Below are positions 10,935-23,759 of a stretch of DNA of 64,000 nucleotides, one piece after another. A program made the position numbers and the translations under genes. Location of the stretch: assembly GCF_028453695.1 (NCBI RefSeq), contig NC_135775.1:9316046-9380045 (forward strand). Direction: 5' to 3'. The DNA is from Augochlora pura (Eukaryota > Arthropoda > Insecta > Hymenoptera > Halictidae). How positions within the stretch are numbered: position 1 is the stretch's first letter; each line of letters starts with the position of its first letter. A model generated the notes under the pieces. That model was not told where the DNA came from. It worked only from the letters and a program-made list of their open reading frames with translations, and did not search any database.

Positions 10935-12700
10935 TAGAAGATTTTAAATTATTTTATTGTAATATGCAAAATCAGCATTGATCTTGTTTGACTCCACCCT
11001 GTGGTACCACTGGTATTCTTACATATGCAAAATATTTCGAGCTTCTTGCAATCGAGCCACGTGTTGCCTTAAAAGTATATTTGTAATAATAGACTTCCAT
11101 AATTATTCTAAAAAGAACTATTTTTTTGGTAAATTCATTATTATTCTGTTCAAAATTTATCAATGTTCAAAGAACAAACGCATTATACGCAAAAATATAT
11201 CAATTAATTTTTTAAATTAGCATCATCAATAGTACAACAGTAAACTAGTATCAATAGTAAGAAATAAAAAATTTAGAATTTAGGAAAGCTTCACCGTTAA
11301 CGTAATTATTAAACGATGCAGAACAAAGTCGTACATACACCGGATAAGCGGCTTTTCCATAAATGACAGAGATACGAGGAAAGGAATTTTCGTTCCGGTC
11401 AAATAAACCCGAATAGAACAGCAGGGTTACCATAGAAAAGTCTGAAATACGGTCGATTGGAAAGCACGGTATCAGGAATGATTCGAACGCGCTGCGAAAC
11501 AGGGGGATTCACGGGCGAGGTCGGCTGCAAATATTTTTGTTAATAACGCCGGGGGCCGTATCGCGGATATGAAAACCGACGTTAATGCATTCCAATTTAC
11601 GGTCTGAATACGTCGTGGAAGCCGGTAATTCCGCCTTTGCGGGGGAGTTAATCGCGAGGAAGCACGTGTCCCTGCGGAAACCGCCCCGGATCCGTCAAGA
11701 ATTCCGCGGCGAAGGCGAGAATCTCCTCGAGGAATGCCGTGAATACAACAGCGACCTAGCCTAATGACCGCCATTCACCGCAGCAGCCTCTCTCCTCCAA
11801 CTTTTTCATCGAATCAGCCGGCCCGAAAGCGCATAGCGTGCGGCCCCGAATGTTATTCGAGTCTCGGAATCATTGGAAGTCTCGATGGTTTTCGAGTGCT
11901 TCCCCCGAGGACCCTCGAGCCCGAGCCGGCTTCCCGGACACGAAACACGCGAATTTTATATCTACCTTTACCGCACACCCTGTTCCCCGCGAGCTGAATC
12001 ATTCGTTTCGAAATTCGGCACGCTGATTTACTTCGCTCGCCGACGAATCAACGGGCGCAAAGGAACCGTGGCTCCGCTTTGTGCAATTTGTCAAAGGTCG
12101 CGTATCTCGCGAACTTTCGGAGACGACGCACAACTGCTAGCTTTTCCCAAAAAAATTGCCCACAATGCAGTAATTTCATACGGTTTTTATGAAAATTTTC
12201 ACGAATTTGAATATGTTATTAAACGTACAAAATTGGTATATTCTTCTTAACTTATTTTATGCGAGTATCAATCATTTTTCAACATTTGATCACAATTGTA
12301 TACTTGGAATATTCAATGGAATATAATCTCTGTTTCAGCATCTTCAGCATTGTTTATTTAAATTGGTAGATATTAACTTTACATCATAATGTGATTATAT
12401 TAATTTGACAACGATTTATCACATCTCAATCCTTAACCGGATTTCCAATTATTGCCAATTATTATCTCAATAAATCTTGCGTACTTCCAATTTATTAAGT
12501 ACAATTAAATTTACGTTAAAATATTGGAAAAACTTGACGAATTAACAAAGGATTTACAACTTTGTTACTTTCATAACATATACATATTTTAATGGTAACA
12601 TGTTCTACGAGTGGTTTTTTGATAGATAAACTACAGCCTCATACATTAAACATGTTATCATCTTCGATGCACTAACGTATACACAACATACATAAGTTCG
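10935..12700. other. Non-coding stretch with a GC-rich block
   Basis: A GC-rich, CpG-rich block at about 11460-12130 opens several overlapping frames on both strands (up to about 125 codons) with no recognisable domain. The flanks are AT-rich. I see no feature beyond that. Confidence 0.5.
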
Positions 12701-12710
12701 ATAGCAGTTC

Positions 12711-12860
12711 TTGTTCAACGCGTAACTTAGCCAATAATAATGAAAAGTCTGGAATGAAAACAAAATGGAAGAGGCTGGGGGTGGAGCGAGCGATCGTCTC
12801 CCCTTGCCCCTTGCTCCTTGCGTCATTTTGTTTATGCGTAGTGTTTCATTTTCTCGTTTC
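12711..12860 (+). repeat. Unidentified dispersed repeat, copy 1
   Basis: The block containing TTAGCCAATAATAATGAAAA and AAAATGGAAGAGGCT matches 42397-42465 with only scattered differences. A C/T-rich segment follows and differs between the copies. I could not find termini or coding sequence. Confidence 0.65.
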
Positions 12861-13739
12861 CCGATATTACCCCGAGGTTCATAACGCTGTACGTTAACGC
12901 AGGCGTAAGATATCCGTAAAATTCCTATACTCTAATAATATATTGCAAGCCTGCGAACGTGAAAATAATACTGCACGAGCGAAACACTATTATTTTCACA
13001 CATACTACATCAATATTAAGTTAAGATATGTATGATAACCGTTTAAAGAAATCATGCGATAGAATATAAATATAAAAAATACGTGTATAGTTATTTTATT
13101 AAATCGTCTTACAATAAATTGTTCATGAGAATCTCATATAAAAATTTCTTTTTAGTCAAGAGCTTTTTCAGACTATATCTTTTGAAACCTCGTGCAAAAT
13201 TTTCGAACGCTGAATTATTAACAATACGATCGCAACAGAAAGAAATATTCGAAATTATTTCTGTAAATGGCATAGAAAAATTCTGATAACAATTTATCCT
13301 GAATGTAACAAATACGATATAAAATTAAAAGGATTATCGAATTCCAGTGGTCACCGTTCCAATAAATAATAATAACCAACGTTGTTGCTTACTTCCGTAC
13401 TTCCGTTTTTATAAAAACAAATTACACTTATCTGTAATATTACCTTTTCCGCTAACATGTACATTATTGAATTATAATTATTCTGTGTCTTAGGGACATA
13501 TATATTCTGTTATTCTCCTATGGGAAATAAAAGCATAAAGAACATTATTTCTAATTAAATAATGTACAAATTACGAATCGACTTCATAATAGTTTACAAA
13601 TTCAACGCTTAAACTAAAGGACTTTTAATCCCCCCTTCTTCTTTGCAATAAATAATAATAATGCAACGAAAAGTAAACCTAGATGTTAATTAATAATTAG
13701 TAATTACAGATAATCATGTATTCATCAGAATAATCTGAA

Positions 13740-14100
13740 ATTAATGGTTCAGGGATTAGTCAACGCTCTTGGATCTTGTAGTTATTGTGTGCCTGTGTAT
13801 TTGAACTACGCCTCCCGACTCTTCTCGTACGTCCTGCTAGCCCGTGGTTACGTAAATAATACACACGTGCGCACATACACAGTCCCAAACAAAGCACAGG
13901 TCGAAAGCACTGGCCGAAACTGGTGACCCCGGGGGAGCGAGACGGTGACGGTAGCCAGTAGGCGTTGTTTGTTTTTAATCGGCTGAACTCGAGTCCCCCG
14001 TTTCGGGGAAATTCAGTGTTGCGACTAACTTGGGGTTAATAGGATGGGATCATTTCTGCCAGTAAGGGAAACCGGTTACGAAATCGGCCACCTACACTTT
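13740..14100 (+). repeat. Possible retroelement relic plus the second half of the dispersed repeat
   Basis: TGGTGACCCCGGGG at 13920 resembles a retroelement tRNA primer-binding site (these begin TGG), but no polyprotein follows and no paired terminal repeat was found. Downstream, the block with GGGATCATTTCTGCCAGTAA at about 14047-14066 matches GGAATAATTTCTGGCAATAA at about 42545-42564, which lies close behind the other half of that repeat in its second copy. Confidence 0.35.
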
Positions 14101-17100
14101 TCTCAGCGGACTTCCCCCGAACAACGAACAGCAAATGAAAGGGGTCACTTTCCGTCAGACAAATTTTTGAGCTTTAAATTACGTTGGGAAAACCCTACTA
14201 CCCTTCTATTTTTTAAACGCGAAGTCTGCTTTCGTAGACCTGAAAATTTATTTATTCTTTTTTCAAGCATTTGCTCATTGTTCTAGAATACAGTCGAAAA
14301 CAAAAAATTCTATTCTTCTTTTGAAAATTCACGGATTCAAACGACCGTTGCGGAGCGGAGCCGTTTTATGAGGAATTTCCTTCACAAAGACCTCCGAAAC
14401 GTTGAGTTAATTCTTAATAGGTTTAATGAATGCATTTGCAGTTTTAACTTTCGTAAATTCGCGCGGCCCCTCACAAAGGGTGGTCGCAACAATAGATACA
14501 TTATCGTGGCAAAGAAAACGTAATTACAAGCAGTCTACAGTGAATTCTTGTGAAACACGTCCATCAGCGGGCGATTAATTCGCACCAGAGGGCAGCTCGA
14601 GATTATGCTTTTACCTTGGAGCGTTGCGTTCCTCTTGTATCGCGAAGAAAGGAAATTACTCAGTGTTTAGTTGATACAATGCCATCAGAAACGTGTGTAG
14701 CCGAGCAGCTCATTACCTCTCTGAAACGTGACAAACAGCCGGGCGAGAGGTAATTACCCCCGGTTATGAATCATTGCCCTAATCGCGGTTCGCGGCCAAC
14801 GATTTCGATTAGCGCACGCGACCACGGCTTAATAACGAATTCTTAAATGCGTGAAAAAATATGGCGCGCGGCGGCGAAGCCGGGCTCGCGCTACAAGACT
14901 CTTTCTGAAACGTAATAATTAATTCGCCGGAATAGTTTCGCTGACGAGGCGTTAATCGCGCCCCCGGCCAGCTGCCCAGAAAACTTAACGCAGTGCTCCC
15001 GTGAATTATTGTACTATAAATCTCGACAATAAGTTGTTACTCGGGAAAGCGCTTTATTCTTTTCCGCGACCGTTTAAAAACGCTACCTGAGGAACATAGA
15101 TAATGGCGGGAAGAGTTATTAGAGACGAGCGCGTTGAGCAATTGATGGGTAGACGAACCGTTCATTTAATTGATTTATATATTGCTATTAATTTTGGTCA
15201 GAATCGTCTTAATATAATTGAGTTCTTTATTCAATTTTATTCCATGAATTTATTCTATACATTTGAATAGCTTAAATTTAGTTCTATTTGATTCACTATC
15301 TTAAGAACATAAGTGGTTGTTTTAAAATTTGTAACCGCTAATAATTTACTTAAAGTATATGCTTCTTGATTTATTCCTTCTTACGTAAACCACAACCACC
15401 ATTGTGGCCAATATTAATTTTGTTATTCAATGGTTAAACTTTCGCAGTCTACATTTCTCGTAAAAGTAACAGCAAAACGTGAACAATTAAACGTAAACAG
15501 TTAAACACGAGTAATTAAACTTAAACAGTTAAACACGAATAATAAAACTTAAACAAATATGTTTTTCGAAATATAAATTTTTGAATTAGTCTTTTCGATG
15601 AAAGCAAAAGAAGACTTCATTGTCGCCGGTAGAGCAGCTGATCCTCAAGATTCTACTTGCATAATATCGAAAGGTAAACGTTCCACGCAATTGTAGAAAA
15701 GCTTCGAGCACGAAATTGTTATTCGCAAGGAGAAGCGAGAATTATGTATGAGGAACTGAAATGCTGTTAACCGTAGAATCGAGCGATGCTCCCCCGCCTA
15801 AACGATAATAACACGGGCTACAATATACAGCCGTCGATGAGACTCGCGGAATCTCGTTAGTTTGTGTTTTCAGGCAGCCGGCTTGCAAACGGTTCGCGCC
15901 CCGGCATCATACGTAACAATCTGGTCGCCATTTTGTAAACTTACCCCGGCTGGCATTCATGAAAACTTTCGATGGAATACTGCTTCAACAAAAACATCTT
16001 GCAATCAGTCGAATCTTCGGCTATTCGCATCGTTTCATAAATTATGCGACCCAGAATTGCGCACGCAGCGTAATCGATACGAATTTTTCTTGCTTCAGCT
16101 AATATTAATCGAACATTTATAGGGAAAGGCTTAAATTGCTCGTTTATATTCTATAATTTATATCAATCTACCGAAATTAGTACACGAGGTCAGCACGCAC
16201 AATGGATGTTATTTTCAGGCTTTACCAAAGCTTCCATTTATTTTCATTTGTATTTTGCACTGCGGAGTACATGCATTTATGTTACATTATTTTCAACTCT
16301 GCAGAATGATTAAAAAATGAAGTCAATTTGTGTGCAGCTCGTGTAGCTTGCAGTTAGTCCAAACAATTTTCGTTTCGTATTTTTATATGGACTTTTATAT
16401 GCAATTTACTGATGACTATACTGTGGAGATTTATGAAATATTAAAATTTACTTTATTTAGTTGCAAGAAACAGTACTCAGGTACCAAATATTTTTTCATT
16501 ATAAAGTGAAGTTATTTGAAAATATATTATCAACATTTTAAACCGATCTTTTAATTCGTTCGCTGTTTGAAATTCGCTGTTGAAATCGTTCGATTCGCTC
16601 TGTACTTTGATCTAATTTAAAAAATATCAGTTCGAAATATTGTAAGATGTGTGCTTGAGAAAAATCGTTCAACAACTGTAGTCACTATCTCTGTAATCCT
16701 AACTGCGTTTAACGCTGAAATCTTCTTCGATATTTAATACTTTGACGTTACGTACATGAGATTTCGCCAGATTAGTTATTAAAAAATATCACAATTATAT
16801 TAACAAAATTTACCCTATTTATATCATTAATGAATTATATTGTTAATTCTACTATTAAAAAGTATATCACAATTACATTATTAATGATTTGACTATCCAT
16901 ATGTGGATGACAGTGTTACCAAAACTGAAAAATAATTTCCATGCTAATTCAGTAGAATTTCTTAATATTATTCGGATTCGCAAAGTAGATAAGAATGTTG
17001 AGAAAGCATTCGACGTTATATAACTTTGCTTTGCAATTTTAATTTAATTCATTAAGATGCTTCAGTTTAATGAAATTGTTGAGGTTACCGGCGCGGCCGT

Positions 17101-17882
17101 CAAAGCGTTAAGGCGATGAGATTAGGCGAGACACCCCCGTAGAGGAATATCTTTCAAAGCGTATTAGCCTCGAATGCCCTCCCCGACAAGGTTAGGATTC
17201 TTTTGTTCAATTTCCGTGCCGCGAAGATGAATTCGTCTCGGCGCGTCGGCGACCCAGTAGCGAGGGCAATACTGTACCCTGGCGAACTCGGTCGGGGCCT
17301 CTGCCGCTTTCAATTCCAGCAAGGCCACGGCAGCGGTGGAGAACGAGAACGATTTCTCCCACCCCTCCGGTCGCGAAACTATTTAATATCTCTCGGCGCG
17401 CAATCGCTTCGCGAGATTTCAAGGATAGGCGACATTTTCGAAATAACTGCCGTCCCTCCCCGCTGCTTCGACTCGGCCATCCGCACGGCCAGAGAGGGGT
17501 TGTCCGGCTATTTATGCGTATGTATTATGCAGAGTTCCATCATGTTGCCGCGACGCGACGCGTCGGCTAATCTTTATTACCTACGCACGCGGGCACCGCG
17601 ATAAACAACGATTTTAACGGCTTAAATATTCATCGCGGGTCAACGCGTCTCTCTACGTGTAATATGTAATTCATGAAACTTGAAAAATTCATGTAGTGCC
17701 GACGGAGCCGGGATCGGGTTATGTCTAGGGCGACGATACCCGGCCGCAATTCGCGCGTTGCAATTGCGCACGATGCAACCCGGAATGTTGCACCGGCGCC
17801 CGGAATGAGATTCCGAAAATCCGCTTTCCCCGCTTGTTCGCGGAATTGCTGATGCGACGAAAAATTGCGGATTCTTCGAAAT
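14100..17882. other. Long non-coding stretch
   Basis: GC-richer blocks at about 14340-15130, 15770-16060 and 17080-17880 alternate with AT-rich DNA. The frames of up to 133 codons (17203-17604) overlap frames on the other strand and show no known motif. A near-duplication of TATCACAATTATATTA lies at about 16785 and 16865. Confidence 0.5.
15469..15552. repeat. 28-bp tandem repeat, three copies
   Basis: Three consecutive 28-bp units start at 15469, 15497 and 15525. Copies 2 and 3 share ACAGTTAAACACGA. The first copy is more diverged. Confidence 0.85.
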
Positions 17883-18039
17883 TTAACCCTCGCGCGTTCC
17901 TAGGATATAGTTACATGGACCGCTGAGAATAACTGGCGGCGTCGGAAATACTTATAGTTAACTAATTAGCCGTGATGATATCGCTTTAGAACGTTACCAC
18001 GTCGACGAAGAAATCAAATAAAATATTCTGTTCTTTAAT

Positions 18040-18255
18040 TCTATATTTATTATATGTATCGTATTAAATACGTCGTATTCTTTTATAAAATACGTTAAAA
18101 ATATCAAAGACAAAGGTATGAATTTTCTAAATGCGAAGTTACGTTTCACAATTTTAAATAATCGTATCCACAAAATTAATTTAATTTTCTTTACGTGAAA
18201 TAGAAAATCGTGATCGTCGCATATGTGTGACGCTGATGATGAACATATTGTAGAA
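18040..18255 (+). mobile_element. TTAA-4 element, partial copy
   Basis: This segment aligns along its length with 54705-54942. The best-conserved parts are the TCTTTACGTGAAATAGAAAA stretch and GTCGTCGCATATGTGTG at its right, and GTATCGTATTAAATACGTCG-like sequence at its left. Its own TTAA ends are not clear, so the boundaries are approximate. Confidence 0.65.
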
Positions 18256-19728
18256 AGCTCTAGTATAAATAACAAATACTGAATACACATAACATTGTTA
18301 TGAACGACCATACAATAACAGATCACATTACATTCTCATTGAGGGAACCAGACTAATAATGGCGTCAATCACATTTTCGTCATTTCGAGATGTGAGTTTA
18401 TTTAAATTTTTAATACCTTTATAAATTATTTTGCTTCCCTTGTTCGCATGTTGGCATGTATAGATGACATTTTAAGATTCATCTAAAATGTGATTTACCA
18501 TAGTTACGATCCTACCTTACTCAATTATAAATAACATAGTACGGTTCATTTATTAGGTTTCAAATAAAATAATTACATTCGACAATACAACGTTTCAGAA
18601 TTTATAAAATAGACTAAAATTGTTATCTTTTCGAACGTTCCGAAGCTTAAGAAATGCATACGCCATTGGCATAATTATTTATCGAGATTTCTCACCGGAT
18701 TAAATTCTACGTATTCTCCGTCTGCGATTGGACTTCCTTTCAAGCTTCTTCGATTACCATTTCTTTCACAACAGAAACGGTCGCTAATGACGCCACTGTC
18801 GATGCTACCGCTTGGAAACAAACTGAATATTCTATATTGCTTTGGAGAACGTTACACAGCCGACGTTACAGATAAATTGCTCCAGAAAATCGTTCGATTA
18901 AATTTACGTTTCCGCTGGATCTGAAATTCCTCGATCCCGTTGGAATCTTTCCGGCAATTTTTCACGATCGTCCCTATCCCTCCTGGATCAGCGCGATCGG
19001 GGGCGTTACAGGTGCTCACAATACGCCCCATAATTCCCCTGGCAACGGAACCCCGAGACGTTTCTTTGATTCCATGATCGATCGCGCGTGGTCGCGCGTA
19101 ACACCGCCTCACCTTTGAATTTCAAACGCGCATTACGCCTGGATCCCGATGTCACGTTCCTTTCCCTTGTGTTCCGACGCCCCGGAAATCGTCGTCGGGA
19201 CGCACCGCGCGCGCGAGACAGAATCCACTCTCGCCGTACGCCGAAAAGGTCTCACGAGCCACGCGCGAACAGAGACTTTAACGAGTCCTTTGACTTTCAA
19301 ATCGACCGGAGAAGTAAAAAGGTGGCGTGAACCGACGTCGCGTTGTCGCGACGATCGTTCCTGGAATATCGAAGATATTTGCGCCAATGAGTGTGAACGG
19401 GTTGCTTAGACCGCTGCCGGAAGCCCTGGAATGTCCGGTCGGGTACAGTGAATTCTCCCCTATTGTCCTTCAACTTGTAAACAAAGGTATCGCAATAGAC
19501 AATTAGATGCAATTGAACACTGATTATATTAGTAGACGATAGACAATCAGAAGACAATCTGGGAAGAGGAGATACGATTGTTCGAGCATCGCGGCTCATT
19601 TTTATAGTTGTCGACTGTTAAGAAGTATAGAAAAGGAGATGCAAGGACTATCCATCTGTTCCCAAATTGTTTATTTCAGTTTACAAGCCGAAGAAGGAGG
19701 TGATCACAGTTTTAGTTCAGGTAATCTA
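18256..19728. other. Non-coding stretch with a GC-rich block
   Basis: AT-rich to about 18840, then a GC-rich block to about 19440 in which overlapping frames of 80-100 codons open on both strands. None resembles a known protein. The block ends shortly before the TTAA-1 element at 19729. Confidence 0.5.
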
Positions 19729-19978
19729 TTAACCCTTTGCACTCGAGCAGCCACTCTGCGGCGCCATTAATATTGTTATAAAACGTTCCAAAATTATTTT
19801 TATAAATATCACTAAAGCATGGATTGAAAAAAATTGATGGAAGTGTAACTGTTATATGAGTCACGAGACTCAATTTCACACGCATACAATAAACTTTGTT
19901 ATATAAAATGAAAATACTAAAAGCCAGAAATATGATTTTAGGTTTGCAGTTGAATTGGCTTCGAGTGCAAAGAGTTAA
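19729..19978 (-). mobile_element. TTAA-1 MITE, complete copy (inverted)
   Basis: This is a 250-bp element between TTAA 19729-19732 and TTAA 19975-19978, inverted relative to the copy at 8049. Its left edge CCCTTTGCACTCGAG plus GCGGCGCC corresponds to the palindromic end of the family. Its right edge CTTCGAGTGCAAAGAG corresponds to the simple end. It has no coding content. Confidence 0.9.
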
Positions 19979-20216
19979 CGCGTTATGTACTGTTGTAAAA
20001 CTGTTTTTACTTGAATTTTCGCACTGGCTGTTTCATGTTTTACTAAAACTTCATATATTATATGTAATTATTAATTATTGTATATTAAATAAGGACACAA
20101 TCTTATTACGACTCATTCTTCTGGTGACAATTAATTCTTTAGTTCGACATTTGTTACAAGATATTCCCGAGCGCATTGAATAAACATGTAAACGTGTTCC
20201 ATCCTTTTCATTACAA

Positions 20217-20300
20217 TATACAGCGGCGAACAAAATATCGAGACGGAAGTAACGAAAGAAAGAAATTGACAAAATGTACTGCAATTTTGTAATACAAATG
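20217..20300 (+). mobile_element. Possible Tc1-like element end
   Basis: Immediately after TATA, the sequence CAGCGGCGAACAAAATATCG resembles the insect Tc1-type end that begins CAGTGGCG and continues into ACAAAA. I could not find the matching inverted end within the next kilobase, so this is a solitary end or a coincidence. Confidence 0.35.
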
Positions 20301-21398
20301 TACTGCAGTTGTAAATTTTTTACTGATCGTTGACTCGGATAAAAAGTTTTCAAAGCTTGATATTGGAAGAAACACAGAAAACATTAATCTAAGATAATGA
20401 GCAATTTACAGAATACTTTCAGAAACCTAGTTAGAACAATGTCCAACCCTTAAATCAATGATGAAATTGACAAGCATTAATTGTAGCCATTTTAAAGTTG
20501 TAGTAACAGACGAAATGTTTCAAATTAGTACAGTGAGATGTGCATTTGTACATTTCAAGAAAAAATAAACCAAATAAATAACTCTTATACAATATGTATA
20601 GAACTGAAAATAAAATTTATAAAAGCACAGCTACCGAATAATTACTAAAAACTTCTGACAATTGGAAATTATTGTTTTCCAAAATTATTTGTATACAAAG
20701 TACAATGAGTATAAATATTCGAATTCCCTTTAAAATAACTTCTTTATAATTGGGTCAGCGATCTAAATTTGTGCACGATGCTAGTGATTAATTAATTAGA
20801 CAAAAACGGTGAAAAATTGTTTTAAAAAATTGCAACTGGTTGGGATGCTGGAAAAAGTTGAAAAAAATAACCTCTGAATGCACGCGAAAGTAGGTTTCGA
20901 ATGAAAATCTACATTATTAAATTCTGCTGTCAACAATCGACCGTCCACCGTAATATAAAACATTGATTGTTTTTTTTCTGTCGGGCGATTCTATTTTTAA
21001 AAAAAAGTTCTATTAGACGAGGCTGCGCATTCAATGTTTATTTCACACGCAGTGACTCGAAAAACCAATTTATGCTTGATTAGACGTCAAAGAAACTGGT
21101 TCAATATTTATACAATCGTTTAGTTATGTAACTAAATAGCGAGCAGACACCCCGTTACACGGAGCTGCATTTCCAATTGATATTATCTTACTTTCGAAAC
21201 GGCGTGCTTTGTAACGCTAATTGCCAACGAACGTGTCGAATGTTCACTTATTTCTCTTGTGCCATTTCATTTCAGACGAACCCCGATAAAATAGGGTTAA
21301 CATTTCAATTTGCTTCGCTCGAACCACCGTCGTTCCTGTTCGGTTAGAATTTTGTTAAAAAAAAAAAAAAAGAAACAGAACGACGCTGTTACGGACAT
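20301..21398. other. AT-rich non-coding stretch
   Basis: I see no open frame or repeat of note apart from a run of about fifteen A residues at 21358-21371. Confidence 0.55.
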
Positions 21399-21703
21399 TT
21401 AACCAGTTAACTGTGGCGATCTCTTTTCAAAGCGCCCACCAGCGTGTGTCGCGATAATCAAGCGATGACGGCTATAGTAGGGAATCCAACTCAAATTATT
21501 TATAATTTTTATTTGTTTGTTTCATTTCGTCTTGACCTCTAAACATATTAAAATTTACGAATATAATTTACCTTTCGCCAGAATAACGATTTAAATATTA
21601 AATTGTAACAAAATTTTACGCGCGACGGATATAATCGTCGTGATGCAAAATTTGGTCACACCTCCATGACGGATACAGTCGTCAAACACATTTAACTGGT
21701 TAA
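21399..21703. mobile_element. TTAA-5 element, complete
   Basis: This is a 305-bp element between TTAA 21399-21402 and TTAA 21700-21703. Its ends CCAGTTAACTGTG and (complement) CCAGTTAAATGTG differ at one of 13 positions. A GACGG-TATA-GTCGTC-like motif occurs at about 21466, 21623 and 21667. TTAA flanks and short terminal repeats fit a piggyBac-type MITE. Only one copy is in the window. Confidence 0.82.
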
Positions 21704-23680
21704 AAATCGAATTTATGCCGTTTTAGCCAGCGGCGCTCGCGTATTTATTCGGTTATAAAATTCTCTTTGGGGTGAAGTCTGTTAAGGGAGCTTAAAGTTT
21801 CAATTTATGTTACTTCGCCGGGAGTAGCCGGTGGATGATTCCAGTTGCTTGCGCTCGGGGAAGGGAAAGATATTCGCTCTTGTAAGGTCGTCAGGAATCC
21901 TTAACTCGCGTCAGGAACGCGTGCCGGACCGAGTTCCGAAACTTTTGCGCCGGTGAGAAACGACACCGGCGAAGGACAATGGTTTTTCCGAGCTCGCGTG
22001 CGACGGTGATTGTAATTTTTTCTGGTTCAGCTTGAATTAGTGGGTGGGTCCCGCATTGTCGACGGACCTGGCGTGCCGGCGTGCGAGCGAGCGAGCGAAA
22101 GTAACCCGGGCTGTTTTATTAAATAGAATGAGCACTCCAGTTTGCATTTTATACGAACCCGGCCGGACCGTTTCCAGACTATTGCTGAACTAACTGCCCA
22201 TTGTCCCGCTGGTGGCACGAAACTGCGCGCGTCGCGCCGATCAGATTAAATCGCGCTGCCGTGCTCGCCTAACTCTTCGAGGCGTTGTCAACCTGCCTAT
22301 CTCCGCGTTTTCCGCGATATCGTTTCTACGTTCTCTGTAATAGCCGGTCAAAGCGACGTTTCGCAATCAGAAAATCATTATATCTCTATCGTTTGTACCT
22401 TTTTTTAAATGTCCCAGCTCGTGAATCTGTAACTGTAATAAAAAAGCGACGCATGTTACGATTTTATAAAATTTAAATCTGTTAGTTGATTAAGTTTTAT
22501 AATGAAGAATTTACAGATTCATAGCAAGAAAATAAATTAAAAGATAAGAGGTAAAAGTAAAACTGCTGAAATTATGTTTTCCTAATTTATTTCCGTATTT
22601 GAATTTTTTAACCTTTAGAAAAATGTAATTCCTTTTAGAACTACGGAGTATTGATACACAACTATTATATATATATCCTGATTCATAAAAATGACAGAAT
22701 TGAATGAGGAACTTTTATTATTAAGAAAATACAAACATTTATTATTAACAAACATTACATTGATTTCAATAGTTGTTGAAGGAGATATCATAAGCAAGAA
22801 ATATTATCTCTATTGGTGAATAGTTACAGCATTAACCCAGTAGAAATTAATTAATTCTTGATGAAGAGTAAATCACATATTTTAAGCCTTTATAACAAAA
22901 ATGAATACTTTGAATAAAAGATTATAAATATATGAGAATAACGTAGAAATATGATTATAATATATTATTAATATGATTAGAAATGGAATCATTTTTTGCA
23001 ATATATATTGTTGCCTGTTATACTAAATAAAGCGTTGCAACTCTACAGAGAAAGTAGCACAAAGTGTGATTCACCGATTTAATGGACCGAAACGAATGAA
23101 AAATAGTTACAGACGTGTTCACGTTGCATGCATATTGCAGCGGTGCACTCCAGCGTTCACGGAGTGGTGTTCAGCATTTATACGATCATTGTGCCGTCGT
23201 TTCGTTTGATCGCGAAATTTTCTTCGAGGCGAACGGTGCTCGTTCTTTAGTATAACGTCCTTTTAACGGAATGTCGCAGTCGCTTTGAGCAGCTAAATCA
23301 ATTAGGTAGACGTTGTTAAACAATTAACTATCGCGGCAGAATGGAGAGCATCTGCGGTGGCAATTATTTCCCGGACGGTGTCTCCTAAACCAGCATTCTT
23401 GTATTACTGTTTTAAAACAGTTGACGAAAAATTCTCCATCATGCTGTGCAATAGTGAAAACTGTAATTGCTAATAATAAAGATCGTTGTATAATTATTGT
23501 CCTCATTTAATAGTTTATTTGATGGTTTCAGTAATAGATAAAATAAATAAAGAGTCTCACTCTTTCTATCTCATGCGATTATCTTGTAGCATAGAGAATA
23601 ATTATTTTCTAACATACGTAATATACAATATCATTCAGTAAATAGGACATATTACGTAACGACGTGCTAAATAAAGGACT
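21704..23680. other. Non-coding stretch
   Basis: GC-rich from about 21720 to 22340, AT-rich to about 23070, then mixed. GAGC-type repeats occur near 22084-22098. There is no supported gene. Confidence 0.5.
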
Positions 23681-23681
23681 C

Positions 23682-23755
23682 CCACTCGATCATCCTACTC
23701 GTTCATCCTACTCGTTCATCCCACTCGCTCAACACTCGCCCACTAACACTCGCAT
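23682..23755. repeat. 12-bp tandem repeat (CACTCGTTCATC type)
   Basis: Imperfect 12-bp units with cores ACTCGTTCATCC and CACTCGCTCAA follow each other for about 70 bases and run almost directly into the large minisatellite at 23760. Confidence 0.8.
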
Positions 23756-23759
23756 AGAA

